Assembly (NCBI RefSeq): GCF_932276165.1
Contig: NC_064012.1
Location: forward strand, 4,843,501 to 4,907,500
Direction of reading: 5' to 3'
Length of the DNA: 64,000 bases
From: Plutella xylostella
Lineage: Eukaryota > Arthropoda > Insecta > Lepidoptera > Plutellidae
Part shown: positions 12,801 through 24,600 of the stretch, in pieces
Layout of the letters: every line of letters starts with the position of its first letter
How positions within the stretch are numbered: position 1 is the stretch's first letter
The notes under the pieces: generated by a model
What the model saw: only the letters and a program-made list of their open reading frames with translations
Told to the model about the DNA's origin: nothing
Database searches by the model: none
Program-made: the position numbers and the translations under genes

Positions 12801-15800
12801 GCGGTGGCGGAACACAACGCTGAACAGCTGGCCAGGGAACTACTCATTTGCAGAGAAAAAGTTAATATTACCTCTGTTTTCTACCCCTTCTTAAATTGAG
12901 ACTAAACTAGGACATCATCGATATATAGTGGTGTAGGCAGCTAATTCTAATTATGGTGTAGATGCTATTCTGTAAAGGGTTGCTATTACAGCAATGACAT
13001 TGATGCAGTTTTTGGATAATGAAATCTCTATGATAATGTCAGTAACTTAGCACGTAGAATCTTCTTCTACATTGATGTCCATGTTTGGTTGTTTGTGTGT
13101 TAATGATGGATTTCTCTTAAAATCTTCACACAGATCCATGTCCTTCTTCACGAGAAGCGTGCCTCGTCAGCGTCAGCTACGTCAGATTCGAAGGCGGTAG
13201 ACCGCGGAGATGAGAAGCTGATAGCCTCGCTCAACCAGCGCATCACGCAGCTCACCGAAGTCAACCAGGCTATGAAGAATGAGATTGAGAGACTCAAGTA
13301 CGCAGATTTTTCTTTATATTCGGCCTTTTTATCTGACCTGAGATGCACATTTATATTTGTAGTACATCAGCAATGTAAGCTATACAGTAGGTAGAGGTGT
13401 TCATCGCACAATACTATATAACAATCGTTGGCAGTCTTAGCAACGGTTTTTCTTAAGTTATCGTACTATTATGAAACTACAGTACCTAATAATTCATCCA
13501 GTAATTATATGATAATAACGTACAAACGAAATAATAGTGATCTTCTTTGTGTCTAGAATAGATAAAACGACCAGTTCACTGTCCAATCCATATTGACCGG
13601 TCCGTATTGGCAAAATATAGTAGCAGCTTTCTCGATGCTATTAGTAGAGTTTACGACAAATAAAGTTCTCTCCGTTATAGTCTAGGAGGCAAGATCCTGA
13701 AACAACTTACGAATTAGGCAGTAAAAGCAGAAGAATTGAATATACTTAGCTAAGTTTCAAGAGTACATTTTTCGCTACTACGTTTGTGAGGACTTCGGAA
13801 ATAGTTGAATGATCATATACTGCAATTTTAGTTTTCATTTCGTTAACGTGTTGAATGTTAACTACGCCTCACTGAGTGAGCAGTCTATTTATCATCCGTT
13901 ATAGGTATCCTAAGTTTTTCTCCTGCTGTTTGGATAGAGTGTAAACTCATTCTCTTTTTTTTTCATACTAACTCTGCACCAGAAAAAAACACGTATATAA
14001 TATATGATATATTCATATAATATAATTTGAATTTGTTTTAGTCGCTTGCTCCCGGTCTATCACAGCCCGGGGCTTGAACTGGGATTGAGTTATCAGAGCA
14101 GTGCACTGACACAGCCATCGACTGTGTGTGTTAGCGGGAGCATGCATTGAAAACCGATGGTTTAGTCCCCTCCGGCTGTGGAAATAGAGCTGGAGTTTAT
14201 AATAATATTATTTTATTTATAATATTTTGCCTAAATTCATATTTGAAAATCACCGCAGGCCGGTTAAATTCGAAATAGCTATTCCAACTTTTTGACAGGT
14301 TTGTGAGAGGTCTGTCTGTGAGTTGGTTGATTTGGAGCTTTGGAGCTAGATAATTTATTTATCTATTTATAGATAACCAACAGCGTTACAAAGTAGATTA
14401 TACATAAGAAGTATGTGTAAGGTAAGGCCAATAATAGGTATCCTTAAGTGTATATAAATTACAATGTTAAAGAGGGTGCACATAATAAAAATGATTAGAA
14501 TAATTATGTGCACCCGAAACAAGTCCGTGCGCGACGACGCGACTCCAAGAAAAAAGAAGTACCTATCCAAGAGAAGTACGAGGGCGGGTCAATAAGTCCG
14601 TGACTTTTTGAAGAAAATACTGGTTTTTTGATAATTTTATTTTGAGCTCTATACACTTTGTCCAAAGTTTCAGCAATTTTTTTATCCCTTTCAAAAAATA
14701 AGATTTCTCGAGGTCATCAAAATACCCACCTTGGCCTTCTTTGGCGCCGATTCACCCCGAGAAACCCACTGTTTAGACTGCTGTTTGGTCTCTGGTGTGT
14801 TGTGGTGGATCCACGTTTCATCCACGGTTACAAAACGGCGCAAAAACTCGTCCGAATTTCGGTTGAACAACGCCAAATACTCCTGCGAAGTTTTGTCATT
14901 CGATTGCGTTTGTGAGCAAACGCGGCACCCATCTTGCGGAAAGCTTTTTCATACCCAAGTGATCATTCAAAATTGAAACCACTGAGCCACGTGATATCCC
15001 TGTGGCTTCCACTATCCCTCTCACTTTCAATCTCCGATCGGCCAACACCATGTCGTGAATTTTTTCAATCATTTCAGGTGTAGAGACCTCAACTGGGTGC
15101 CATGAACGTCCGGCATCTTCCGTACTTGTACGGCCACAACGGAATTCAGTAAACCACTTTTTACCATAGATATTGATGGTGCAGAGTCCCCATAATCTTT
15201 ATCAAGCTTAGCCTTGGTTTCAGTGATGGTTTTTTTCCCAAATAAACATGGTTAGTGAGCACACGAAATTCAGTTTTTTCCATTATGTTTTTAAATCACG
15301 CGGTAGTTGCTAAGAACGGGTGTAAAACACAAACCAAGTGACGTAACTGGTCCAAATTTTGACAGATGTCAACTGAGAGTTGCCTGTTGACAGGAGCAGT
15401 GTTGTTCTTTCAGTTAAGTGGCGGGAAATTATAAAAGTCACGGACTTATTGACCCGCCCTCGTACCTAACGTTCCTTGATTTGGAGATTTGTAATTTTAG
15501 GCAAAATTTAGATATTAGTAGGTATCAATATAATATGTAAGTACGATCCAAACCGTCTTCTTTCCAAACCTTGAAATATTTCGCACCTCCCTGATACATT
15601 GTGGATTGGTGGGATCACTTATTAGATGTGTACTTTGTTGTTTTCCTTAACTTTAAGAGCAAAGATTGCATTGTCCCGGAATTTCCACGGCAAATATATT
15701 AATTAATCTTGGAAGTGTAAGTTTCAGGCACAGCCATTTGAACATACATTTTAGATAAGTCGTCGGCTCGTGCCACGGTTAGGGTTTAAAAAACTCCAAT

Positions 15801-18021
15801 CTTTGTCTTGAGAAACAGACACTCTGTTTAAAAGTTTACGTCTTAAGCAACTAGGATACTTAAAATAATATTTAGGATAATTAAATGGGAAGTCTTTGAC
15901 TTCGGAAGATAATGATTTAAAAAATCTTGTCTCTAAAATCTATTTTAGACTGGTAACCCTGTTTTTATGTATGCTGCAAATCAGCATCAAATATGTGATC
16001 AGGATCATAAGCACTCTATTCTATTCTGTTCTCTGTGGGGGTGTAAGTACATGCACCTCTCTGGAGTGGAACCTTTATGCATATCCTCATGGTCTAAACT
16101 GCCTTCCTAAGCTTGGACCATTTCCCACCACGCTGATCCACTGCGGGTTGGTGGGTTTACAGTGTTCACATATCTGATATGCTAAATCTAGATATGTATG
16201 TTTTCTCACGATGTTTATAATGATAAGCACTCTTATTGAACCCTTATCTCCTCAGGAACAACGTGATCCGCATGGAGGAGGCGTGCCTGGCGTCAGACAA
16301 GCGTCTCCAGGAGAAGCTGCACGAGTGTGCCGCCCTCGGTGGGGAGCTGGACCGGTGCCGCGACGACGCCGCCCGCGCCATGGCTCGGGCCAATGAGAGG
16401 ACTGACACTATGAAGAAGTGAGTGAACCGTTTTGGTTGGACGGCTTATAGGCTGTTTCTAAAAGCATCGGATTTTATCCCGCACGCGGGATTGCACGCCT
16501 TTTGCCGCGTCTCGCGTGCATATTCCACGCGTTACAATGAATACTTACTTATATAAACCCGTGCGGGGCAACCCCGCGTGCATGATCAAATCCGCATGTT
16601 GTGAAAACAGCCTTACCGCAGCTGTAGATAGCATAGATGTCGCATGTGCATGTATTTTGTGTGCCAGTTTCCGTGGCGAGCCAGTATTTAGTAGCCTGTC
16701 ATACGTGTGTCGGTTAGTACAAAATGTATTTAAAATTTGATTTAAATACGTTTAGCGTTTGGTAAAAGTGACCCTTCGTGTAGATTCGAAAATAGTATCG
16801 AATCCTATGCTCGCTGCACAGATATTGGTTTGAAATCCGCTGCTTTGCCCTGCTCTGTTGCACAAACAGCTTTCAGTTTAGCACCAACTAGACTAGAGGA
16901 TTTATAGGTAGGTACTATGATGAAAGTTCTGAATGACAAGTGTATTACCATTTTCGAATTTTAATGCCGCATACCGGTCCGAAACACCAAGAGTTTTCTT
17001 TCAACATTTATAAATTTTCCAGATGTCTGCAAACAACGGTAGCAGAGTTAGAGAGGCAGCTGGCCTACGCCAGAGCTCAAGTCAGTACTGCGCACAAGGA
17101 GCGCGAGGAGGTAACGATTCATATGATTGTCAATTTGCTATACTGCTTATTATACTCACAGTAGTCAGACAGATTCGAGGTATTCGTGTCGAGACTCGTG
17201 ACGTTTAGGGGCCGTCCATTAATCACGTGAGGCTCAAAGGGGGGGGGGAGGGGGTACAGAAAACCTCACGAAACATCACGAGGAGGGAGGGGGGGTTCTC
17301 GTAAGACATCACGTGTATTATTTTTTTGTCAAAAATTAGATTTTGGACGGCGCAAAAATTTTAACGATTTGTAGTATGACCTATATTTTTTCTAGTCAAA
17401 AATTGCCTTTACATAGACTTCCAAAAAAATACACGTGATCCAGGGGGGGGAGGGGGGGTTGGTCCCAAACCTCACCAAATATCACCAGGGGGGAGGGGGG
17501 GGTCAAAAAATGAGAAAAACGACCTCACGTGATTAATGGACGGCCCCTTAAGATTTTACCACAATGTTTAGTCCGCTGTTCCTATCCTAGTAATAATCTT
17601 GTGATAAATACTAATAATACGGCTGATGAGCTGTGTAGTCAGACAAGTCCAGGTGCAGTTTGTTATAGACTTGTCAAAGTAGTATCTACTTATTTAATAA
17701 AATATACAGCTACGTAGTACACTCACGTGCGATGAAAAAGTTCCACCTGCCATTAACGTTCATGTCACTGGAACTTTTTCATAGCTCCAACATGTCCTGT
17801 CCACATGACTCAGTAAAATCTAACATAATTCATCTTTTACCCAGCTCCAAGCCCGCATGCAGTGCCACATCAAGCGGTTGAACGAGAACTTCGAACAGGC
17901 CCAGTGCAGGATCCAGCGTCTGACCACGCAGGTCAACGACCTGAGGAGGGCTCCTGGCGACGATGACGCTGACGAGCTCGACTGCACCTGCAAGAACTTC
18001 TTCTCGGAGGTGCCCAACTGA
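6843..18021 (+). CDS. ODF2: Outer dense fiber protein 2 (ODF2/cenexin)-like coiled-coil protein, 13 exons
   Basis: Exons: 6843-6905, 7463-7543, 7911-8027, 9035-9070, 10943-10993, 11116-11196, 11743-12024, 12366-12476, 12708-12860, 13134-13297, 16256-16417, 17023-17110 and 17845-18021 (TGA). All have AG/GT borders; all joins are phase 0 except those around 16256-16417 (phase 2), and the spliced frame stays open for 521 codons. The first in-frame ATG is at 6858; the acceptor before 6843 suggests an upstream exon. A short Pro/Cys-rich segment (exons 4-5) is followed by nearly continuous heptad-type coiled coil (residues about 117-500) and an acidic/Cys tail. The block containing 'SPLPDLLRATQLKL' and the Arg/Glu-rich C-terminus match the layout of the ODF2/cenexin C-terminal half, known in vertebrates from sperm outer dense fibres and mother-centriole appendages. 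That function is inferred. Another long coiled-coil centrosomal protein is the alternative. Confidence 0.8.
8082..8233. mobile_element. Small MITE in an ODF2-like intron
   Basis: This has terminal inverted repeats of about 22 bp: GCCTAGCACGAGGTGCAAGA on the left pairs with TCTTGCGCCCCGTGCTAGGC on the right. It has no coding capacity and lies in the intron after exon 3. Confidence 0.6.
8234..9034. other. ODF2-like intron 3, remainder
   Basis: AT-rich intron sequence with no recognisable gene, RNA or further mobile element. Confidence 0.6.
9280..9640 (-). mobile_element. RTE-type LINE 3' ends, two partial copies
   Basis: On the - strand 9290-9330 reads as the end of an RTE-clade ORF ('gagaggcctatgtccagcag', peptide EAYVQQW-like in broken frame) followed by an ATG/ATC-type short tandem tail. 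A second, more diverged copy of the same region follows at about 9445-9620; both share 'cgtccagcgggc'-like and 'cctgttcgtgg' blocks. The pieces are 5'-truncated and non-coding, and lie in the intron after exon 4. Confidence 0.6.
10619..10755. mobile_element. GGGGGGTCA-family MITE (decayed copy)
   Basis: Runs from 'ggagggttact' to 'gaaccccct' and contains 'gaacgagagctgtcgtgc' and 'atcggcacgttta' blocks shared with the copies at 6256 and 41454. No coding capacity. Confidence 0.55.
11420..11500 (+). mobile_element. SINE 3' fragment with AATAG tail
   Basis: Contains 'ggttccatttgagagagcc', 'cttacaccgccacagagaa' and an (AATAG)n tail, matching the 3' part of the complete SINE at 56221-56559. The tRNA-like head is absent. 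Confidence 0.6.
14040..14150 (-). mobile_element. tRNA-like SINE head (candidate)
   Basis: On the - strand, 'tggctgtgtcagtgcactg' resembles a polymerase III box A and 'agttcaagccccg' a box B at tRNA-like spacing. It does not fold into a full cloverleaf by eye, so it is read as a tRNA-derived SINE head and not a tRNA gene. Confidence 0.4.
14579..15462 (-). mobile_element. Mariner transposon with broken, internally deleted transposase
   Basis: Both ends carry the inverted repeat starting CGAGGGCGGGTCAATAAGTC, flanked by TA on each side (14577-14578, 15463-15464), the mariner target duplication. The - strand encodes a transposase relic. It starts at the ATG near 15285, has an N-terminal helix-turn-helix-type region interrupted by frame breaks, and keeps the first catalytic Asp in 'VTVDETWIHHNTPETK' (about 14826). 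The sequence then jumps to the family's extreme C-terminus, so the second and third catalytic acidic residues are deleted. It cannot encode active transposase but its ends could be mobilised in trans. It lies in the ODF2-like intron between exons 10 and 11. Confidence 0.88.
16016..16215 (-). mobile_element. SINE, 5'-truncated copy in reverse orientation
   Basis: Read on the - strand it carries 'cgtgagaaaacatac', 'ggaccatttcccaccacg' (complement), 'gagaggtgcatgtac' and an (AATAG)n tail, matching the body of the SINE at 56221-56559. The tRNA-like head is missing. Confidence 0.7.
16463..16605. repeat. Imperfect inverted repeat, GC-rich
   Basis: 'gcatcggattttatcccgca' on the left is complemented on the right by 'tgcatgatcaaatccgcatg', with 'cacgcggg'/'cccgcgtg' inside. 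It is a MITE-like foldback in the ODF2-like intron after exon 11; no coding capacity. Confidence 0.45.
17208..17547. mobile_element. GGGGCCGTCC foldback MITE with G-runs
   Basis: The termini are GGGGCCGTCCATTAATCACG and its complement, flanked by TTA on both sides (17205-17207, 17548-17550). A 3-bp TWA target is typical of PIF/Harbinger. Internally there are several runs of 7-10 G on the + strand, also arranged in inverted halves around an AT-rich centre. No coding capacity. Confidence 0.7.
17718..17790. mobile_element. TACACTCACG-family MITE fragment
   Basis: Begins 'tacactcacgtgcgatgaaa' and ends 'ggaactttttcatagc', matching the ends of the complete copy at 41709-41956 with most of the centre missing. 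Confidence 0.5.
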
Positions 18022-18667
18022 TGAGAGGACCAGCCAGCTGCTGGTCACCATCGACATAGTGCTGCTTTATGCCTAGTTTAACCACAGTCTGTTAGATCAT
18101 TAACACTCCTGTTACATTGAAATGTCATCAATTATAAGTCATCTCCATATTAAATTCTTGACAGATATTTGTGTCAAAGGTCAACAACTAATTCCTTGTT
18201 ATGATCTAACAGAGTATGGTGAAACTGGGGCTCTCGTGTTTTTATACCCAAACTTGCTAACAAATCTCTCATTCTAATAGCTACCAAAATTAGGTTTTGA
18301 TGAGTGTTTCATGCTTTCTAATAAGTACGAAGGCAGGGCTTGAATTGTATATTGTACTTAAATCTTTTTCGTAAAATTTAATCGTTGTTTATCTTGCTCA
18401 ATTTCGACAATCTTACACTTTCAACATTTTTTCATATTTACTACTGTAAATTAATATTTCATACGCCAATATAAGTTTGTAATTGTAAATCATCTAAGTT
18501 TTATTATTTTATTGAAAATGGCACTTTTTATACGGTAGCATTAATTGGTCTTAACCACCTAATAATTACTTCACGACAACAAAACAAACACAATAAATTT
18601 CAAAACAACATGTCTTTATAAATCAGGTCTGTTAGTGCGAATAACAACAACAATCTAGGTACTAAGT
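18022..18667. promoter_or_regulatory. Convergent 3'UTRs and polyadenylation signals of ODF2-like and SMYD4-like genes
   Basis: Only 646 bp separate the two stop codons. A + strand AATAAA is at 18592-18597 (ODF2-like transcript). On the - strand AATAAA occurs at 18508-18513 and 18500-18505 (SMYD4-like transcript). If used, each signal lies beyond the other, so the two mRNAs would overlap tail to tail by roughly 100 bp or more. Confidence 0.5.
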
Positions 18668-21600
18668 CTAGGTACTAGAGTTTTCCGACTTCTCCGGGGT
18701 TGGGACGTAATGGACGTTCCCTAGGGACGCAAAGCAGTTTCGCAGAGTTTCCTGGGCCACCTGGGTCTCCCTGTGGGGGGGACTGGCGATCCCGTGGAAC
18801 GCGTCGATGGCTGAAGACAACGAGGATATGGCTTCTTCCGCGTTTACGCCAGCTATTTTTGCCGCCGCCTGAGGAAAAAATTATGGCTGAATGATACGGT
18901 TACATCGGTTACGTCAATAAACTCGTTAAATGGGTGTTCCACCAATCACTAACATCAATCACGGTATTAACATCGGGGCAAGCTAAAGTAAATAAAATAA
19001 AAATAAAATCAATATTGCGTAAAAAATATTATATAAAATCTCATCAACTAGAAACAACTCACTTTCAATATAGAGGTACAGTTGCAGTAGACTCCTGCTC
19101 GGAACTTACAAAAGTTCATAACTTATAATAAGTAAACGGTACTGCTATGACTTTAACTTGGAAATGGAAAATGAATTCGTATTTTATTTGCTTCTAGCAG
19201 TGCCAGCGTTAACAGAAATCTCAAACAATAAAAGCAATTTTAAAGTTGTCACTGCGTCGCTAACAACCGACTGGTGTATTATTGTAACGACTGAGACGAG
19301 TCATAATGTCCATAATCAATACCTTCACGTACCAAAATACCTAAAACAAAAATCCATAATTTCTAAAATTTCTTAATTCATTAGATCCGTGCTTAAACTT
19401 TATAAACCACCGACATAAATAAAAACACTCTAAAAACTAATAAATTTAACTAACTTGTCTGATTGTTATCTATTTTTAATGTTCCTTTTTTATTTGGTTT
19501 TACATAGTAATTATCTAGATATTTCAAATACCTACTATAGTATAGTTGAGTAAACGTTTCCAGAAGGTACGAGTATTTCGTCTGGGGAATTTTGAGAAGA
19601 TGATTGGTTTTGGACGTTATAAGGTTGAATCACAATAACTACCTGTTTCATTAATAAAGTGTCACAGGGAAGGGAAGCAAAGCAAAATAAAAAATACAAA
19701 TGATTACCTGGTATTTGTCGCGACAGTTTTTAATTATTTCCTCCAGATCTTTAACTGTTTCAGTCTCGACTTTTGCAGAGCATTTGATACACGTTGCCGA
19801 CGATTTAGAAGTTGCTTTGAACGTGTTCAAACATTCATTGTTTGGGCACCTAAAATTAAGAGTTAGTGTATTATTACTTAAGAACCTATTTAAGCCACAT
19901 TTAACAGGTGTTTGGAACGAAATGTGAAGCCGTCTGCAGCAACCTCATGTCGCCTGATGGCGTCCCTATACGAAATGCCTGCTACATGAGTGTTATCATA
20001 ATAATTTAAATATAAACTATGTATGTAAATGCAAACTTCTTAAAAAAGTTAGTGAGGTAACCTACCTAGGAATGAAAATTGATGAGAACTTTGGCTGGAC
20101 TAAGCATATTGATTATGTATCGAATAAATTAAGAATACTGCTGTGTAAGTTTTATCAACTAAGTTTTAAAATACCTAAAGATGTTCTAAAATGTATTTAC
20201 TTTGCTTTAGTGGATTCTATAATAAGCTATGCTCTTGACTGCTATGGTTTATCATTTAAAACTTATATTGATAAAATAGAAGCTCTTCAAATAAGATTTC
20301 TAAACTTCTAGTTGACAAAAAAACACAGAGAAAATGCCAAAATGATTATAGTCAATTATTCAAAATTCTTAAAGTATTACCAGTCAGCCTTAAGCATAAA
20401 TATTTATTAGCAATGAACAACCATGGCAGTACGGAGCATATAACACAGCACCAGCATGGTATAGGTACTAGGATGGTTACTCAGGGTAAATATGAAACAC
20501 CTAGGGTTAATAACTTCTATGGAGGTCGGACCTTAACAAAACAATTACCTAAATTATTAAATGATCTACCTACTGAAATAAGGGATGAAACAAATAAGGC
20601 AAGATTCTCAAGATTGTTAAAAAAACATTTGTTAAGTAAAATCTAGATACCTATTGTCTGATGTTTAAACAAGTATCAAGTTAAATTTATTGTTAAGCAC
20701 TAAGTTTCTTAAAAAATAGAATATAATATAATTAGTTTATTAAGAGTGAAGTCTGAATCCACAGACAAACCAGTAAACTGGTTTTGTGGGTCATTATTAA
20801 TTGTACTGTGTTTTTTTTTATGTTTACTTAATAAATACATTGAAACATTGAAACATGTACTTTTCAGACAATTTAAACAAAGAAGAGACCACTACTCACT
20901 TGTAGAGCACAGCACTGGTCATCTGTTTGAGCTGCGGCCAGTCCAGCTCGCACGCGCGGCAGTTGCACTTGAACCAGTATCTGGAGGCCAGTGCCCGCTG
21001 GCGCTCCTTCAGCCCCCGAGACAGGAAGTGGGGCCCGTAGTTCTCGGAGACCACCGCGCCTGGCGCCACGGGGCGCGTGGCGCGGAACACCAGCTGGCGA
21101 CCCTCGAAGTACCTGGAGACAGATAATAGATAGATTAATAGATTTAGTATCAGATACCAAAGTCAGAATATTCACTGACGACATACAATTTTAAGGCCTT
21201 ACTGATGAAACAGACGGTTTTAAGCTTCGTGCCAGCCATCCTCATCCAAAATATTGGTTACATGAATTCTAAAGAACATTCAAATGTGTGCTCCTGAGAT
21301 GGTAGCTGATCTCTATGAGATATGGCACCGTGATCGAATCCGGACATTAAATAAAAAATAAACAATGATTACCTAGCGACAGCTGGATAACACTCATGGT
21401 TGAACAATGCTCCAGTAGGGTAGATTCCAACGGCCACATACACAGATTTGGCGCCACTTAGGCTTTCTTTTGTCCTCAAAGTTTCGTACACTTCGTGGGC
21501 ATTGAACTGAAGAAGTTGCAAATTGCGTAATATGAGCTCCGTGATCGCTCTTTCATCTGTAAATAAAAATAAAAGTAATGTAGTATAGTTTTCTGCTAAA

Positions 21601-24600
21601 AGATTGCGATTCTTACACACAGGGAATCTGATCAGGTCCACATACCACGATTCTCGAAGCTTATGTATTAAAAAATACGTACTTTTCTTCATAGTTTCCT
21701 GATTGGCTTTCCCGAAAAAGTCGGCTTTCTTTAAGCATTCCGTCAGGAACATCGCCACCACGATCCGCTTCAAGTAGTCATCCTCTTTCCTCAACTCTGA
21801 GTGAGTACACAGTGCGTATATCTGAGCCGCCTTCAATTCCAACTCCTCTTGAAGACTTGGCTTCTCTTCTGCCTTGGGTTCATCACTCTCCTCTTTGAAA
21901 TTCTTGTCAAAACTCTTCAGTGCTTTCTTAGTCCGGTTCAATCTCTCTTTCCTGCTCTTCATTTTGGACTTCTTGGGGGATCCCTCTATATCATTCAGGG
22001 AGGATCCTTCCACTGTTGGCTCTTCGTTAGAGAGGCAGTTGGCGTGGATCTGAAGGCTGGTCTCCAAGCCGGCTTGCGTCACCATTCTTAGAGCGATGTG
22101 ACTTAGAATAGACATTCCGGATCCTTAAAAACAAAGTTGATTTCTATCAAGGAACATAAGTAAGTACTTCTCTAACGAGAAGATTTGTAGTGAAGGATGC
22201 ATTTCGAAATGCATGAGTCATTAAATGTAAGTATGCACCCAATTTCCACAACATTTTGTGAGGGTATTCTTTATAACTATAGTATTGTCATAAAAATATG
22301 GCATATAAATATGGCTTTCAATACTAACCAATGAACAGATCCAGGAAGGGGCACTCGTACTTGTGATAGGTGCTGACGGCCGCGGCCTGACACGCGGTCC
22401 CGCAGAAGGCCACTCCTGAACACTTGGGGCACCACACCGGTGCCTCGTCCTCGTTATCTGCCAGTCTACATGGAGGAAAATCGTCAGCTTCGGCACTTAT
22501 TTAAGAAGCTATAAAAGTCTTCGAAGAGTGACAAATGGTGTTGTAAGGAAAACTGGCATTATTACGTATTACATAGACGAGAAGCGCCGCGCCGTTCTCT
22601 TTCTTGCGGCTGGTAAGGTTGTACATTTCTTGTTTGTTGTTTCTTCTATTATTGTGTGAGTAGGTAATCGTTAATAAGTAAAAGACTGTAATTTTGTTCT
22701 TTACGAGATATTTTAGTTTGTAAATAAATTCAAATAAAGGTCGTCTTATCTTCTACAGTCTGTTCGTAGTGGTTGATAAAGACTTGCGACAAATAGTTGA
22801 AAGTAGTTTGGAATGTTCTTTGGTTTTAGGTGGTGTGATGTCCTAACTTGAGAATGTCCTTAAATTAGTTATTACTTACATCATATGTATTTCCATGATT
22901 TTCACGTGCGCTGACAGAAATCAAGCCAAACATAAAGAAACACACTGAAAAGCTGGTTGGCAGTGCTCTGTGCAAAGTCGTGGCTAACAAGCGAACTAGT
23001 AAATACCTACCTTTTAAAACAATGCAGGCAATGTGTCCCATAAAAATCTGAGAGTAGGCATGCTGCGTATGGGCTTTCGATTAGCAAAACATCCCCAGTT
23101 TTTATAGGCGAGCTGGCCACGGCAAATCGACCCTTCAAAAGGCAATACACAAAGGTGAGTTTACAAACAGTCATAATATCTGTACAGCGTACGTCGAGTG
23201 GCTCTGGTTCAAATTCAACAAATAAATTATTGGTATATGGCGGATGGTGATGGCTCACCTTGCTATCTTCTTCGGTAATTTTTACCAATTTGGACAGGGC
23301 TGGTATGTTCTGTTTGGGCCCCTCGGTCAAAGAGATAGCTGAAACAAAGCAGTATATAAACCTACGTAAAAGACAAAAACAAAATATACCTCCTTGATAT
23401 AGTATGGTGATAAGGCGGTTGAACATGATCATGACATCTGATACAAACTCAGAACAATGCGGACTCGGGCAAATAAAAACTACCCTTATTCGAATGTATA
23501 AGACGTATAAGACTAATAAGGGTTCGGTCAGAAGCTTTAAGTAGACACATTTTTTCCTGTATTGAACGGACCTATAGTAAGATATGGCATAGGTTTAACA
23601 CACCCTCTCAACCGCAAATGTCCCGAAATGTAAGAGTATGAAGTAATATAAACTATAACTTTAACATCTAACTAAGGCATGGTGGTGCGGTCTGGGGGGT
23701 TACTCCATATGACCCAAAACTAAGTTTCGGTGCGCTCCTTCGCGAGTCACCACTCTATCGCGTTTTATTAAACGTGCCGATAGCACCACAGCTCTCGTTC
23801 ATTTGTTTTTCCCAGTATTGAGTAACCTCTCCTGTACCCGTATCATGAAAAACCGCAGCATATTCTATTCGATAGTCTATTCGAAAGTGCTGTCAACCTG
23901 TCAGCAACAAAATGGCGGTGTATTGCGGTGTACAGATTTGCGAAAGTTTGACAGCTATCATTCCATAGGTCATTGTCAGAATAATATCATGTACTCTGTG
24001 GTCATTCTTTTCGAAACTCATTCGAAAGGTAAAAAGTGTTCGAAAGTGCTGTCAAGTTGACAATAGTCGCACTCGCATTCGATTCTATTCGTTAGCTCGA
24101 ATTTTCATGATACGGGTACTGATCAAATCGGAATTGCCACCAGTAACTGCAAACAGCAAATACAAACGTAGTTAGCTACCCAATTGTAAAATAAGTGTTT
24201 ACTACTATATACTACACTACACCATTGAATACAGGGCAAAAAGTCATCTGTGTTTACCATCAGCTACTTTGAAGCTTACATTGTCGTTCAGACACTGAAG
24301 CGTTTATCTTGATGTAGTCGAAGAATACAACCGATTTATTTTTGTCACAATGCGGTTTTGTTGTTTTGCTTAACACACTTCAGTGGTACTTACTTATCAT
24401 TATCTTATAATATTGTACCACAGATATACTTATAAAATGTATATATGTCGCAGGCATCTGGTTTAATATCCTTTTTGATTGAACCACTAGCCCGTTCATT
24501 AGATGGCGCTATTCAGTTGTATGACTAAAGGACAACTCGTCAAGTCGTTGATTGTAACGTTCGACGTCTTGAGTGAACGTCATTCAGCGAAGTCGTTGAA

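Noticed and set aside
17820..18057. Two - strand open frames over the last ODF2-like exon
   Set aside because: Shadows of a well-supported + strand exon.
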